Part shown: positions 1-6,544 of the stretch, in pieces
Position numbering within the stretch: position 1 is the stretch's first letter
Layout: every line of letters starts with the position of its first letter
NCBI GenBank assembly: GCA_015069205.1
Contig: SVIZ01000001.1
Coordinates: 103,057 to 167,056, forward strand
Length of the DNA stretch: 64,000 nt
From: Oscillospiraceae bacterium
Lineage (GTDB): Bacteria; Bacillota; Clostridia; Saccharofermentanales; Saccharofermentanaceae
Direction of reading: 5' to 3'
Position numbers and translations under genes: made by a program
The notes under the pieces: model-generated
The model's input: the letters and a program-made list of their open reading frames with translations, nothing else
Database searches by the model: none
Told to the model about the DNA's origin: nothing

Positions 1-31
1 AGAATAAGGGGATTGTTAATCCCCTTATTCT
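1..31. repeat. Perfect inverted repeat at the window edge
   Basis: Fourteen-base arms (1-14 and 18-31) pair perfectly around the 3-base loop GTT. The arms contain AAGGGG/CCCCTT. The structure may continue left of the window. It sits directly before a second stem-loop that looks like a terminator, so it could be part of a 3' end region or a protein-binding palindrome. Confidence 0.6.
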
Positions 32-60
32 CTGTTATGCGTAGTATAACAGGCGTTTTT
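32..60 (+). terminator. Rho-independent terminator of a gene left of the window
   Basis: CTGTTAT (32-38) pairs with ATAACAG (46-52) around a 7-base loop and is followed by GCGTTTTTT. The T-run is on the plus strand, so it would end a plus-strand transcript entering from the left. Confidence 0.55.
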
Positions 61-132
61 TGAATGGCGGCTGAGCATGAAAAAGCCCCGGAATTACCTG
101 AGGCCTTGGATCATTATATTGCTACTCTAAAG

Positions 133-337
133 TTAGGTAGTCTCTACAAAAAGTTCTTCTAATCTGTCTATATTATAAATTTTCGTCAGATACTCTTCGG
201 CATTAATATATTTAATATGTTCTTGTAAGTCTATAAGAAAACCTTTTTCTTTCCAAAGATGTATTAAAGTTTTCTATAACCTCTATTTTATGTTCATCAA
301 ACTACTTGTAATACGATTTGCTTGTATCTCTAAACAT
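133..337 (-). pseudogene. Broken small gene, unknown product
   Basis: I do not recognise the family. On the minus strand an AAGAGG ribosome site lies 9 bases before ATG at 337. The reading starts MFRDTSKSYYK, meets an amber TAG at 302-304, continues in the same frame as FDEHKIEVIE, then needs a one-base frame change to read KTLIHLWKEKGFLIDLQEH and onward to ELFVETT and a stop at 133-135. Both segments look protein-like (charged, helical) and join sensibly into about 68 residues, so this is best read as a small gene killed by one nonsense and one frameshift change. Such decay fits the accessory character of the left flank. Sequencing error could explain one lesion but hardly both. Confidence 0.5.
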
Positions 338-406
338 ATTGGCTAACCTCTTATACTTATTCCTTATCGTTCATCCTAAACAAAGCGCTGCTATCTGATA
401 GTTCAT

Positions 407-688
407 TTGGCTGATGATCCATACCAAGGAATCACTCCCTCAGACAAGACAATAATATCACTGCTAATTATAACTCTGATCAAAACGGTGCCTTGGTCAG
501 TTACGATGTATGATGGCTATATAAAGTATATGGAGCAAAAAGATATGGCACAGGAACACACAGAGTATAAGTACAGGCAAAGGCCGCCCATGACGCCTGA
601 AGAAAGAGAAAAAGCGTTCGGCCCTCTCATGGATAAGTATGATGCTACCTTTGAGCGCCTCGGTAAGTACGAGGAGCCGAAGAAGTAA
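407..688 (+). CDS. Small hypothetical protein, possibly a truncated gene end
   Basis: The reading begins with TTG and gives 93 residues. I see no good ribosome site in front of it, and the frame is open back to position 380, so this may be the 3' part of a larger lost gene. Residues 17-35 are hydrophobic enough for one membrane segment (SLLIITLIKTVPWSV), followed by a charged tail rich in Glu, Lys, Tyr and Pro (PPMTPEEREK). I do not recognise the family. The surroundings are AT-rich and hold another decayed gene, so non-functional status is quite possible. Confidence 0.3.
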   Translation: MADDPYQGITPSDKTIISLLIITLIKTVPWSVTMYDGYIKYMEQKDMAQEHTEYKYRQRPPMTPEEREKAFGPLMDKYDATFERLGKYEEPKK

Positions 689-689
689 A

Positions 690-1271
690 TCGTAATACAA
701 CATAACCCAACTGCTCCCACTCATACTGTTCCATTAATATAAATATCCTAGCTAAGAATTATTGTCAGGTCGGTATTACAGCACCTCGTAGAAACGATTT
801 TTGGACCATGGCACGGTTCAACTTTGGACCGTGCATTACATTGAACTAATAACACTTGAAGATATTAAGTTGAAAAAGGATAGTTTTCTACATAAGAGTG
901 TTATATTCATATAAATGTATGGGGTTAATATAGCTATTATCATATAAGCTAAATCTTTAATTATATTTTCTTACCTGTTCCATTAATCGTACTCACGCCG
1001 TATTTCACCAAGTTAAAATTTGTAATAATTCTCGCAACGCTTGAAATACATTAATTCCGCGGGAATATTACATTTTTCAATGTGTTTGTGACCCATTAAT
1101 CGTATTGAAATGCTATATTTGCCATGTTATCATCCTGTCATCAAACAAACATTCGTTCGTAATAATTCACAATTATCCGAACAGTAAGAATCTTGCCAAT
1201 ATCAGAATCCAATGAGCTAGCCTGCGGAGCAAGATGACGGCACATTATCTATTCGATCATAGGAGTGTGAA
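690..1271. other. AT-rich intergenic stretch before the ImmA-like gene
   Basis: No convincing gene is seen on either strand. It contains a 7-base-pair stem-loop (GCACGGT 811-817 with ACCGTGC 828-834), a small palindrome TTCCGCGGGAA near 1053-1063, and three copies of a short repeat described separately. A regulatory role for the downstream immA-like gene is possible but not shown. Confidence 0.5.
726..1104 (+). repeat. Three dispersed direct repeats CTGTTCCATTAAT/CCATTAATCGTA
   Basis: CTGTTCCATTAAT occurs at 726-738 and 975-987. The second copy extends to CCATTAATCGTA (980-991), which recurs at 1093-1104. The copies share orientation and lie in the untranslated stretch upstream of the immA-like gene. 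They could be binding sites for an element-encoded protein or residue of duplicated sequence. Confidence 0.45.
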
Positions 1272-2009
1272 ATGAAGAATTTTAAGTTTATGAATAATGA
1301 TGAGATCGAATTGACATGTTCTCAAATGTTGGACCAGTACTTTACAAGTATTGGAGCTAGGAATAAGATTCTGCCTTCAATAGACATAGACAGCTTTGTT
1401 ATGAATTACCTGCATTGCACGGTTGTATATGAAAACATTGCAACAAATAGTAACTGTATAGGATTTGCAAGCGACGGTATAACAAAGCTCTGGATAAGTC
1501 GTAACGGAAGAAAGCGTGAAGTTCTATATCCGAGAGATACTATTGTTCTTGATAAATATCTGACAACACCCGGTAATGAGTCAAAAAGAAGGTTCATATT
1601 AGGTCATGAAGCTGGTCATGTAATAACAAGCCGTATATATGGGAACCAAGCAGCTTACTATAACCATGCCTTCGACAGCGAAGCTAACTACAATCAGCAG
1701 CTTCTTACTGACCAATTCAATATATATGAAACACAGGCAGACCGTATTTCTGCATGCCTGCTTATGCCTAAGCCTATCGTACTTAAATATCTTGAGACAT
1801 ACCTCAACACTCATAAGGTAACCAGATATGAGAATTATGGTATCAGCAAGTACGATCAGGCAATGCTTCTGCGTATAGCAAGTGAAATGAAAGTATCAAT
1901 TACCACCCTTATGATAAGGCTAAAAGAACTCAACTTAATTGAAGTCAGGCCTTTATCATATCAATCAGAGAGCAAGGAGGTATTTCCTTATGAGCCACAA
2001 GAAATATGA
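1272..2009 (+). CDS. ImmA/IrrE-family zinc metallopeptidase
   Basis: The 245-residue protein carries the zinc-protease motif HEAGH at residues 112-116 and a downstream acidic ligand in ETQAD (about 153), the layout of the ImmA/IrrE (DUF955) family. In mobile elements such proteases cleave the element's own repressor and so trigger excision; in other settings they cut different transcription regulators. Here no Xre-type repressor gene is visible next to it, so its target is unknown. The start is chosen from AGGAGTGTGAAATG. The stop overlaps the following zinc-ribbon gene by 20 bases, indicating translational coupling. The long untranslated stretch in front holds short repeats that could be operators. 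Confidence 0.85.
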   Translation: MKNFKFMNNDEIELTCSQMLDQYFTSIGARNKILPSIDIDSFVMNYLHCTVVYENIATNSNCIGFASDGITKLWISRNGRKREVLYPRDTIVLDKYLTTPGNESKRRFILGHEAGHVITSRIYGNQAAYYNHAFDSEANYNQQLLTDQFNIYETQADRISACLLMPKPIVLKYLETYLNTHKVTRYENYGISKYDQAMLLRIASEMKVSITTLMIRLKELNLIEVRPLSYQSESKEVFPYEPQEI

Positions 2010-2274
2010 TCCTTTTGATGATAGCTTTCTCAACGAAACCTTAAGAGAAAAGGAAGAACTGTGCAGAAAAGAAGTCGAAAACATGGTCAAAAGAGCTCTT
2101 CACTGCCCTCGCTGCGGTTACGCAATCATGTATGTCTATGACTGTCAGGGGCACTTCGATATCAAGTGTCCCCGTTGCAACAGGATATCAGTATTGGATA
2201 CCAAATACTTTAAGCATCAGAAAATGCCAAAAATGTATCCGGGAATACCTATCCTACCGGACTTTGCTTGGTGA
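1990..2274 (+). CDS. Small zinc-ribbon protein coupled to the ImmA-like protease
   Basis: I chose ATG 1990 because AAGGAGG lies 9 bases upstream, inside the end of the preceding gene; the frame itself is open further upstream. The product is 94 residues: a charged amino-terminal helix (residues 10-33, rich in Glu, Lys and Arg) and a four-cysteine ribbon, CPRCGY near 39-42 and CPRCN near 59-62. It ends with an aromatic-rich tail (FAW). Such ribbons bind zinc and may bind nucleic acid or protein. The overlapping partner suggests the two act together, for example with the ribbon protein as adaptor or regulator of the protease, but that is inference. Confidence 0.7.
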   Translation: MSHKKYDPFDDSFLNETLREKEELCRKEVENMVKRALHCPRCGYAIMYVYDCQGHFDIKCPRCNRISVLDTKYFKHQKMPKMYPGIPILPDFAW

Positions 2275-2279
2275 CATGC

Positions 2280-2491
2280 GAACGCATGCAAACGCATTAA
2301 TTAGCACCGCATCCTGATGCGGATGCATAACACAATCAAATATAACCTAACTTGTAATGGTCAACGGAGCTAATCTCTAAAGGATTACGCGGTCGGCGTC
2401 GTACGAGTCAGAAGATAGTACAGCAATTGTACTGTCCGATGATAAGTGGGGCGCCGTTTTAATTTGGCCTTACATCGTACGAAACACAGAT
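2280..2491 (+). ncRNA. Candidate structured RNA or leader ahead of a strong terminator
   Basis: The stretch has no convincing gene but several pairings: CCGCAT/ATGCGG (2307-2322, four-base loop), TAATC/GATTA (near 2371-2387), CGGCG 2394-2398 with CGCCG 2452-2456, AGTACA 2417-2422 with TGTACT 2428-2433, and two copies of the self-complementary octamer TCGTACGA (2399-2406, 2475-2482) that can pair with each other. It runs directly into the terminator at 2492. It may be the 3' end of the ImmA operon transcript, a regulatory leader for the sigma-like gene, or a separate small RNA. I do not recognise a known class. Confidence 0.35.
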
Positions 2492-2525
2492 AGTCCTCTC
2501 CGATTTGACCGGAAAGGACTTTTTT
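2492..2525 (+). terminator. Strong rho-independent terminator
   Basis: AGTCCT then TCCG (2492-2502) pair with CGGA then AGGACT (2510-2520) with one internal mismatch, followed by five or six T on the plus strand. It lies between the zinc-ribbon gene and the sigma-like gene, so it ends the upstream transcript or acts as an attenuator for the next gene. Confidence 0.8.
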
Positions 2526-2621
2526 ATGCGCCAATGGCAGGCACAAACAGACAGATATCCATGACCAATCATCTTTCAACTGTTTCCAAGCCTAATATTT
2601 CAAATTCAAGGAGAAACTCAT

Positions 2622-3062
2622 ATGAAGAATTACAAAGTATCAGTTTTCAATACATGCACCAAGAAGTATGAGATGGTCGAAGTTTCTGAAGAAGTATACA
2701 GAGTTTATAAGCGAACCGAATGGAATATGGACAAAGGTCATGTCAGTTTCAGCAAACACCAGACTCCACTCAGCCTACTATCCAATGGTTTTGAAGAAAA
2801 TCCTGAGAACTTAAGTGGATATCTCCAGAACTGCAAAGGGACCTATGAGTCAGATATTACAACCTACGATCTTCATGATGCCCTCGAGCAAGCGATGAAA
2901 ACCCTAAGCACTCGAGACAGAAATCTTATCAAGGCCATCTATTTTGAAGGCTATAACGAGACAGACTATGCTGACAGGCTCGGTGTATCCCAGCAATGCA
3001 TAAACAACAGGAAAAACAGAATTTTAAGGATTTTGAGGAAAGAAATGGAGAAAACCGCATGA
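2622..3062 (+). CDS. Sigma-70 region 4-like regulator of a mobile element
   Basis: The 146-residue protein has a carboxy-terminal helix-turn-helix of the sigma region 4 type: LSTRDRNLIKAIYFEGYNET followed by DYADRLGVSQQCINNRKNRI (about residues 93-135). The amino-terminal half is not a recognisable core-binding region 2. Proteins of this kind (sigma-like open reading frames of Tn916-type elements, ArpU-like phage activators) drive late or transfer genes of mobile DNA. The start is supported by AAGGAGAAACTCATATG. It follows a strong terminator, so it has its own promoter or depends on readthrough. What it activates is unclear; the only downstream items are the structured stretch and the integrase. 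Confidence 0.7.
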   Translation: MKNYKVSVFNTCTKKYEMVEVSEEVYRVYKRTEWNMDKGHVSFSKHQTPLSLLSNGFEENPENLSGYLQNCKGTYESDITTYDLHDALEQAMKTLSTRDRNLIKAIYFEGYNETDYADRLGVSQQCINNRKNRILRILRKEMEKTA

Positions 3063-3171
3063 TGGGTGTTGTAAAAATCGCTTCTATTTTCCGTAATACT
3101 ATGAGAGGTGTTTTTCTCAACCTCTCTCCCTTGAACATTTACAACTTAATAGCAGCTTTTCTCTTACTTTC
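3063..3171 (+). other. Spacer with a stem-loop after the sigma-like gene
   Basis: GAGAGGT (3103-3109) pairs with ACCTCTC (3120-3126) around a 10-base loop that contains TTTTT. The T-run is inside the loop and not after the stem, so it is not a standard terminator. No gene is seen. Confidence 0.4.
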
Positions 3172-3633
3172 CTGTCGCAGAGAGCCAAATGCGGAACTGC
3201 TCGGCTAACAACCTGGGCCACAGCCGCAGAAACCGTAAGGCACATACGGTGAGGCCATGACATGCGACAGCAATAATGATACTTCTGCATAGTCACAGGC
3301 TGAGCGTTGAAGCGGAGTGAGATACCGTGAGCCGTCGCACCCAATGAATGCAGCCGGAGAGATCCTACCGGAGGTGGACATCTTATAAGGAACTTTTCAG
3401 TTTCCTCAAAAGATGTAGAAGTCCTATGAGGAACCTAATGCATGGTTCCGGAGAAAAGAATCCGAAGAAATCCGCATTGGAAGACTTCAGGCCCGGGAGT
3501 GGACGGTAAATACGGGCAGAGAAAGAACAACAAACAACTGAAATGAATTTGTGGACAGCGGTTGTTTGTGTGATTACAAACATCCGCTTGTTCATTTTAT
3601 ACGGTAGCAATCGGGGAAAACCTCGGTTGCACC
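3172..3633 (+). ncRNA. Candidate large structured RNA inside the element
   Basis: About 460 bases without a convincing gene carry a dense series of complementary segments. Pairs read by eye: CTGTCGCA 3172-3179 with TGCGACAG 3263-3270; ACCGT/ACGGT 3232-3250; CTGCAT 3285-3290 with ATGCAG 3348-3353; ACATCTT 3378-3384 with AAGATGT 3410-3416, enclosing AGGAA/TTCCT; GAAGTC 3418-3423 with GACTTC 3483-3488, enclosing GGAACC/GGTTCC 3430-3449; GCCCG/CGGGC 3491-3517; AGCGG...CCGCT 3557-3588; and a 10-pair stem 3607-3616/3621-3630 with an AAAA loop. A long-range pair CCAATG 3341-3346 with CATTGG 3475-3480 is also possible. Base composition is less AT-rich than the neighbouring spacers. The boundaries, strand and any promoter are uncertain. 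I do not find group II domain V, RNase P or tmRNA signatures. Large ornate RNAs of phage and rumen origin (ROOL, GOLLD) are the obvious comparison. Confidence 0.45.
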
Positions 3634-3761
3634 ACCTTTCTCCTACATTTCGCATTCAACTACGCAAGATAAGGCTTAAATAGCAGAAATATAAGTGTCA
3701 TTCTAAATATCTTTATAGAAAGGAACGTCGAGTTTGTTAATCTCGACAACTAATATCAATA
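3634..3761 (+). promoter_or_regulatory. Integrase leader with a stem-loop between ribosome site and start
   Basis: The only purine-rich ribosome site before the integrase is AAAGGAAC at 3719-3726, 36 bases ahead of ATG 3762. GTCGAG (3727-3732) and CTCGAC (3742-3747) can form a hairpin that would shorten the effective distance to about 14 bases. This could make integrase translation depend on RNA folding. The rest of the segment is AT-rich spacer. Confidence 0.35.
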
Positions 3762-4994
3762 ATGACAACTGATGAGATGATGGTATTATTGAAGAGTAAC
3801 CCTGAGGTTGCCCAAAGGTTTTTGGAATTGACAAATATCAAAGCTAAAAAACTCTATGTGGAGCAGAAGCATACTCATAAGATCTTTGTGCTCCAATCCG
3901 AAGACAAGTACCGTAATGGGAATTGGGCTACACATGTAATTGTCGACGGTAAGAGAAAGGTGGTGTACAGAGCTACCGAAGACAAGCTTTACGATTTCCT
4001 ATTCAACTTCTACCAAGCGCAGGACATGCGTCACAGTACATTCAATCAGGTCTTTGATATGTATATCGAGGATAAAAGGAATCACGGAAGGTCAGAATTG
4101 ACCATCAAAGATTACCAACGTTACATAAACTTTATTCCTACAAAAATCAGATCTAAAGAGTTGGCATTAATCACAGACACAGAGCTCAGGAATTGGTTTG
4201 TCAAAGATTATCTTTCAAAGGCTCCTAAAAAGGAAGCTATGAAAAAAATGCTCCAGCACCTCAAGGCCGTATTTGATTTCGGCATGAGAAAACAGATATG
4301 CTTTGCCAACCCGGCTTTAGATCTTCTCGCAGAAGACTATTTCAAGTACTGTGACCTGACAACCAGAACTAACGAAGAACGATCATTTTCACGAGATGAT
4401 ATAGAAAAGCTTCGTAAGTATGCTTTAAACGATAAGAACAATCCTCACGCTGCCATGATGCTTGTAGCAATGGAAACTGGGCTTCGAGCTGGAGAGCTTG
4501 CAGCACTGAAGTATCAGGATATAGAGCATGATGTCATCCACGTTCGCCGTCAGCAGGTCATCTTTTTTGACATTGGAAGTCAGACAAAGCGCAAATGGGG
4601 AGATGTTGAATACACAAAGAATGAAAGAACCTGTCCGCACGATGGAAGATTGGTTCCAATTACAGAAAGTTGCTTAAAAGCACTAATGGTAGCCTACGAG
4701 CTGCCAGGTGATTCGGAATATATTTTTCACCATCCGGACGGAAAGCCGGTCTTAAAGGACTCCTATCTGTACTATTTAAGGCGCAGATGCAAGACCTTGA
4801 AGATTCCGATTTCCCACAACCACGCATTCAGAGTCGCATACAATGCGAAACTGATTGCAGCCGGAATAGACGGAAACGACCGTTGTATGGTCCTTGGTCA
4901 CTCTATGCAGACCAACGAACGTCACTATTCATTCGGTGACAAACGAAGAGTGGAAGAGATTAGAGAGAAGCTGAACAAGCTCGATTCTGAGTAG
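3762..4994 (+). CDS. int: Tyrosine recombinase (integrase)
   Basis: The 410-residue site-specific recombinase would integrate and excise the element at tRNA-Arg. Catalytic residues are all visible: Arg242 in ETGLRAGEL, a Lys in YTKNERT (near 286), His354 and Arg357 in HNHAFR, His380 in LGH and the nucleophile Tyr389 in ERHYS. Residues about 30-80 resemble an arm-binding amino-terminal domain, and 92-190 the core-binding (SAM-like) domain. No frameshift or premature stop is seen. The start has no near ribosome site; see the leader entry. Downstream lie repeated 10-base motifs and the tRNA, matching an attachment region. No excisionase gene is found beside it. Confidence 0.93.
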   Translation: MTTDEMMVLLKSNPEVAQRFLELTNIKAKKLYVEQKHTHKIFVLQSEDKYRNGNWATHVIVDGKRKVVYRATEDKLYDFLFNFYQAQDMRHSTFNQVFDMYIEDKRNHGRSELTIKDYQRYINFIPTKIRSKELALITDTELRNWFVKDYLSKAPKKEAMKKMLQHLKAVFDFGMRKQICFANPALDLLAEDYFKYCDLTTRTNEERSFSRDDIEKLRKYALNDKNNPHAAMMLVAMETGLRAGELAALKYQDIEHDVIHVRRQQVIFFDIGSQTKRKWGDVEYTKNERTCPHDGRLVPITESCLKALMVAYELPGDSEYIFHHPDGKPVLKDSYLYYLRRRCKTLKIPISHNHAFRVAYNAKLIAAGIDGNDRCMVLGHSMQTNERHYSFGDKRRVEEIREKLNKLDSE

Positions 4995-5004
4995 AACAAA
5001 AATC

Positions 5005-5235
5005 TTCGCAACCATTCGCAACCAAATATCAAAGAGATTTTAGGCGCTGAAACCCTTGAAATCATTGATGTTTAGACAAATGTGAAGGTTTGGCCTACCG
5101 CCTGATAGGCGGTAAGTGGTTGCGAATTTTGAAAAAGCTATCAAAAACGGCATTTTTACCCCCTGAAAATGCCCATTTTTGAGCAAAGACGCTTGAAAAC
5201 AGAGGCTTGTTCACATTCGCAACCATTCGCAACCA
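5005..5235. repeat. Five TTCGCAACCA motifs, candidate integrase arm sites
   Basis: The exact 10-mer TTCGCAACCA occurs at 5005-5014 and 5015-5024 (tandem), at 5216-5225 and 5226-5235 (tandem), and once inverted at 5117-5126. Pairs of direct repeats on both sides of a core-like sequence match the layout of arm-type sites bound by the amino-terminal domain of tyrosine integrases. Confidence 0.7.
5092..5114. other. Core-like copy of the tRNA anticodon arm
   Basis: GGCCTACCGC then five bases then AGGCGGT repeats the pattern at 5317-5338 in tRNA-Arg, where the same two segments are the anticodon arm and variable region. The copy forms TACCGCCT/AGGCGGTA with a 3-base loop. It lies beside the inverted arm-type motif. 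It may be a secondary core, a binding site or a trace of an earlier insertion. Confidence 0.45.
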
Positions 5236-5288
5236 TTTTCGGGCAAAAATCAAGGGGCCCGAAAAAGCCTCGAACCCCTTGATTTTAT

Positions 5289-5365
5289 TGGTGATCGTGG
5301 GCGGATTCGAACCGCCGGCCTACCGCTTAGGAGGCGGTCGCTCTATCCAGCTGAGCTACACAATC
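5289..5365 (-). tRNA. tRNA-Arg, anticodon CCT
   Basis: Read on the minus strand, the acceptor arm GATTGTG pairs with CACGATC (one T-G wobble), the discriminator is A and CCA is encoded. The D arm GCTCAGCTGGATAGAGC, anticodon stem ACCGC/GCGGT with loop CTCCTAA, and the T arm with GTTCGAATC are all present. Loop positions 34-36 read CCT, so the tRNA decodes AGG. Its 3' end faces the integrase, and it is the likely attachment gene. It appears intact. Confidence 0.96.
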
Positions 5366-5391
5366 AGATTTTTTGACTGTCCGAGATTATA

Positions 5392-6540
5392 TCACAAACC
5401 CGGAATGCAATAAAGACAGGTTTCGGCAAGCATAACGACCAGCGATATCAGTACAAGATAGAACGGGAGGCCGTCGATATACTTGGATTTAGAGACGAAG
5501 ATAAGGCGCCTTCTGATTACCGATAAAAGACCTGTCATAATGATATCGGTTGCTACTATGAATGTGTTGGCAATGATCAAGTGTGTGATCTTCGGGATGC
5601 CCGGATGAACAAGGAAAAGAAGCGAAATGAAAGCAGCTGCAATGGAAACTTCGCTTATGAAATATCGAAGTCCGAAGATGGATCTTCTGAAGTTATGCTT
5701 CGCCGTATATATGGCAACCGAACCGAACAGCAGGGCTAACACTTCGGCAACAGGGATCGTCATGACCCTGAACCAGTCAGGATCAACAATGATCTTAAGC
5801 ACATAAAGGATGACCGTGCAGATCAGGCAGATAACGGCAAACTCTCCCCTGGCGCTTAAGAATCTTCTGAGTTCGGAGATGTCCGCAACGGGGATATCCC
5901 AGAATTCAGTGAGTTTCTTTGATGTAGCGCATCTCGGAGTTCCCGTGATCCTTGATAATGCCCAGCTCATTACTATAAGGAACATAACTGCAGCAAGGAG
6001 CGATACGAACAGATATCTCTTTTCGAAAACGAAGGAGAGCATGGTGCCGAAAAGCGAACAGACAAGGGCAATCCCGTAAGGAAGCATGACCTCCGAACCG
6101 AAGGCCGGCTTAGTGTAGTTGTCGTTGTCGTCTTCCTTAAATCTTGCAATCGACATGATGCCTATCGCCATCGGTATGAAGCCTACGGCCGAATAAGGCG
6201 TACAGAGGCCGAATCTGTATGAGAATTCACCTGCTGCTATAAACAGTGCCATTACAAACGCAAATGAAAGCACTGAGAGATTACGCGGCATGAATAATCT
6301 TAAAGTAAGAGACCATATGAGAATACATACCAGAGAACAGGCTACGGGCCACCAGATCGCATTGCCCGAGATCATGAACTCCAAACATAGCGATACCATC
6401 GAATAGCCCAAAAGAAGAGAGCTTCTCGTACTGAGGTATCTTGCAGGCCTGATATGGACTGCGCTTACCTTGTCATCGATCTTTCTTCTCGTCTGTTCGT
6501 TATCGAAAGGCGAATCGTATTTCTCGGTAAATAATCCCAT
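5392..6540 (-). CDS. Polytopic membrane protein closing an Rnf-like cluster
   Basis: The 382-residue protein has about ten hydrophobic segments from residue 42 onward and a charged amino-terminal tail. It follows the RnfG-like gene by 4 bases, at the place where RnfE sits in the usual clostridial order C-D-G-E-A-B. RnfE and RnfA are about 200-residue, six-helix proteins with a conserved LGLCP-type cysteine motif; this protein is about twice that size and shows only FGLCTP at 110-115, in its first half. It may be a divergent or fused RnfE/A-like subunit, or an unrelated membrane partner. I do not recognise it confidently. The operon ends here, next to tRNA-Arg; no RnfA or RnfB follows. Confidence 0.7.
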   Translation of the reverse strand: MGLFTEKYDSPFDNEQTRRKIDDKVSAVHIRPARYLSTRSSLLLGYSMVSLCLEFMISGNAIWWPVACSLVCILIWSLTLRLFMPRNLSVLSFAFVMALFIAAGEFSYRFGLCTPYSAVGFIPMAIGIMSIARFKEDDNDNYTKPAFGSEVMLPYGIALVCSLFGTMLSFVFEKRYLFVSLLAAVMFLIVMSWALSRITGTPRCATSKKLTEFWDIPVADISELRRFLSARGEFAVICLICTVILYVLKIIVDPDWFRVMTIPVAEVLALLFGSVAIYTAKHNFRRSIFGLRYFISEVSIAAAFISLLFLVHPGIPKITHLIIANTFIVATDIIMTGLLSVIRRRLIFVSKSKYIDGLPFYLVLISLVVMLAETCLYCIPGL

Positions 6541-6544
6541 CTGA

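Larger units (their letters stand above)
1272..5365. mobile_element. Small integrative element or remnant at tRNA-Arg(CCT)
   Basis: A tyrosine integrase lies 294 bases from the 3' end of tRNA-Arg(CCT), the usual arrangement for an element integrated in a tRNA gene. Repeated 10-base motifs and a copy of the anticodon-arm sequence lie between them. Cargo read to the left is a sigma-like regulator, a zinc-ribbon protein and an ImmA-type protease. I see no relaxase, coupling protein, replication initiator, excisionase or capsid gene. I do not see a second copy of the tRNA end further left, so the outer boundary is undefined; the start given here is simply the first recognisable cargo gene. It could be a degenerate conjugative element, a satellite dependent on a helper, or the right end of a larger island. 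Confidence 0.6.

Noticed and set aside
3117..3344. A 75-codon minus-strand frame in the same stretch
   Set aside because: No ribosome site and no recognisable sequence pattern. Treated as chance.
3383..3655. A 90-codon minus-strand frame across the structured stretch
   Set aside because: No ribosome site, Cys/Phe-rich unlikely composition, and it is explained by the stem-forming sequence. Not accepted as a gene.
3063..3761. Group II intron or IS remnant
   Set aside because: No reverse transcriptase, no domain V-like GAGC...GTTC hairpin, no transposase fragment and no target duplication seen.
5207..5413. A plus-strand frame running through the tRNA
   Set aside because: It is the antisense of tRNA-Arg(CCT) and flanking attachment sequence.
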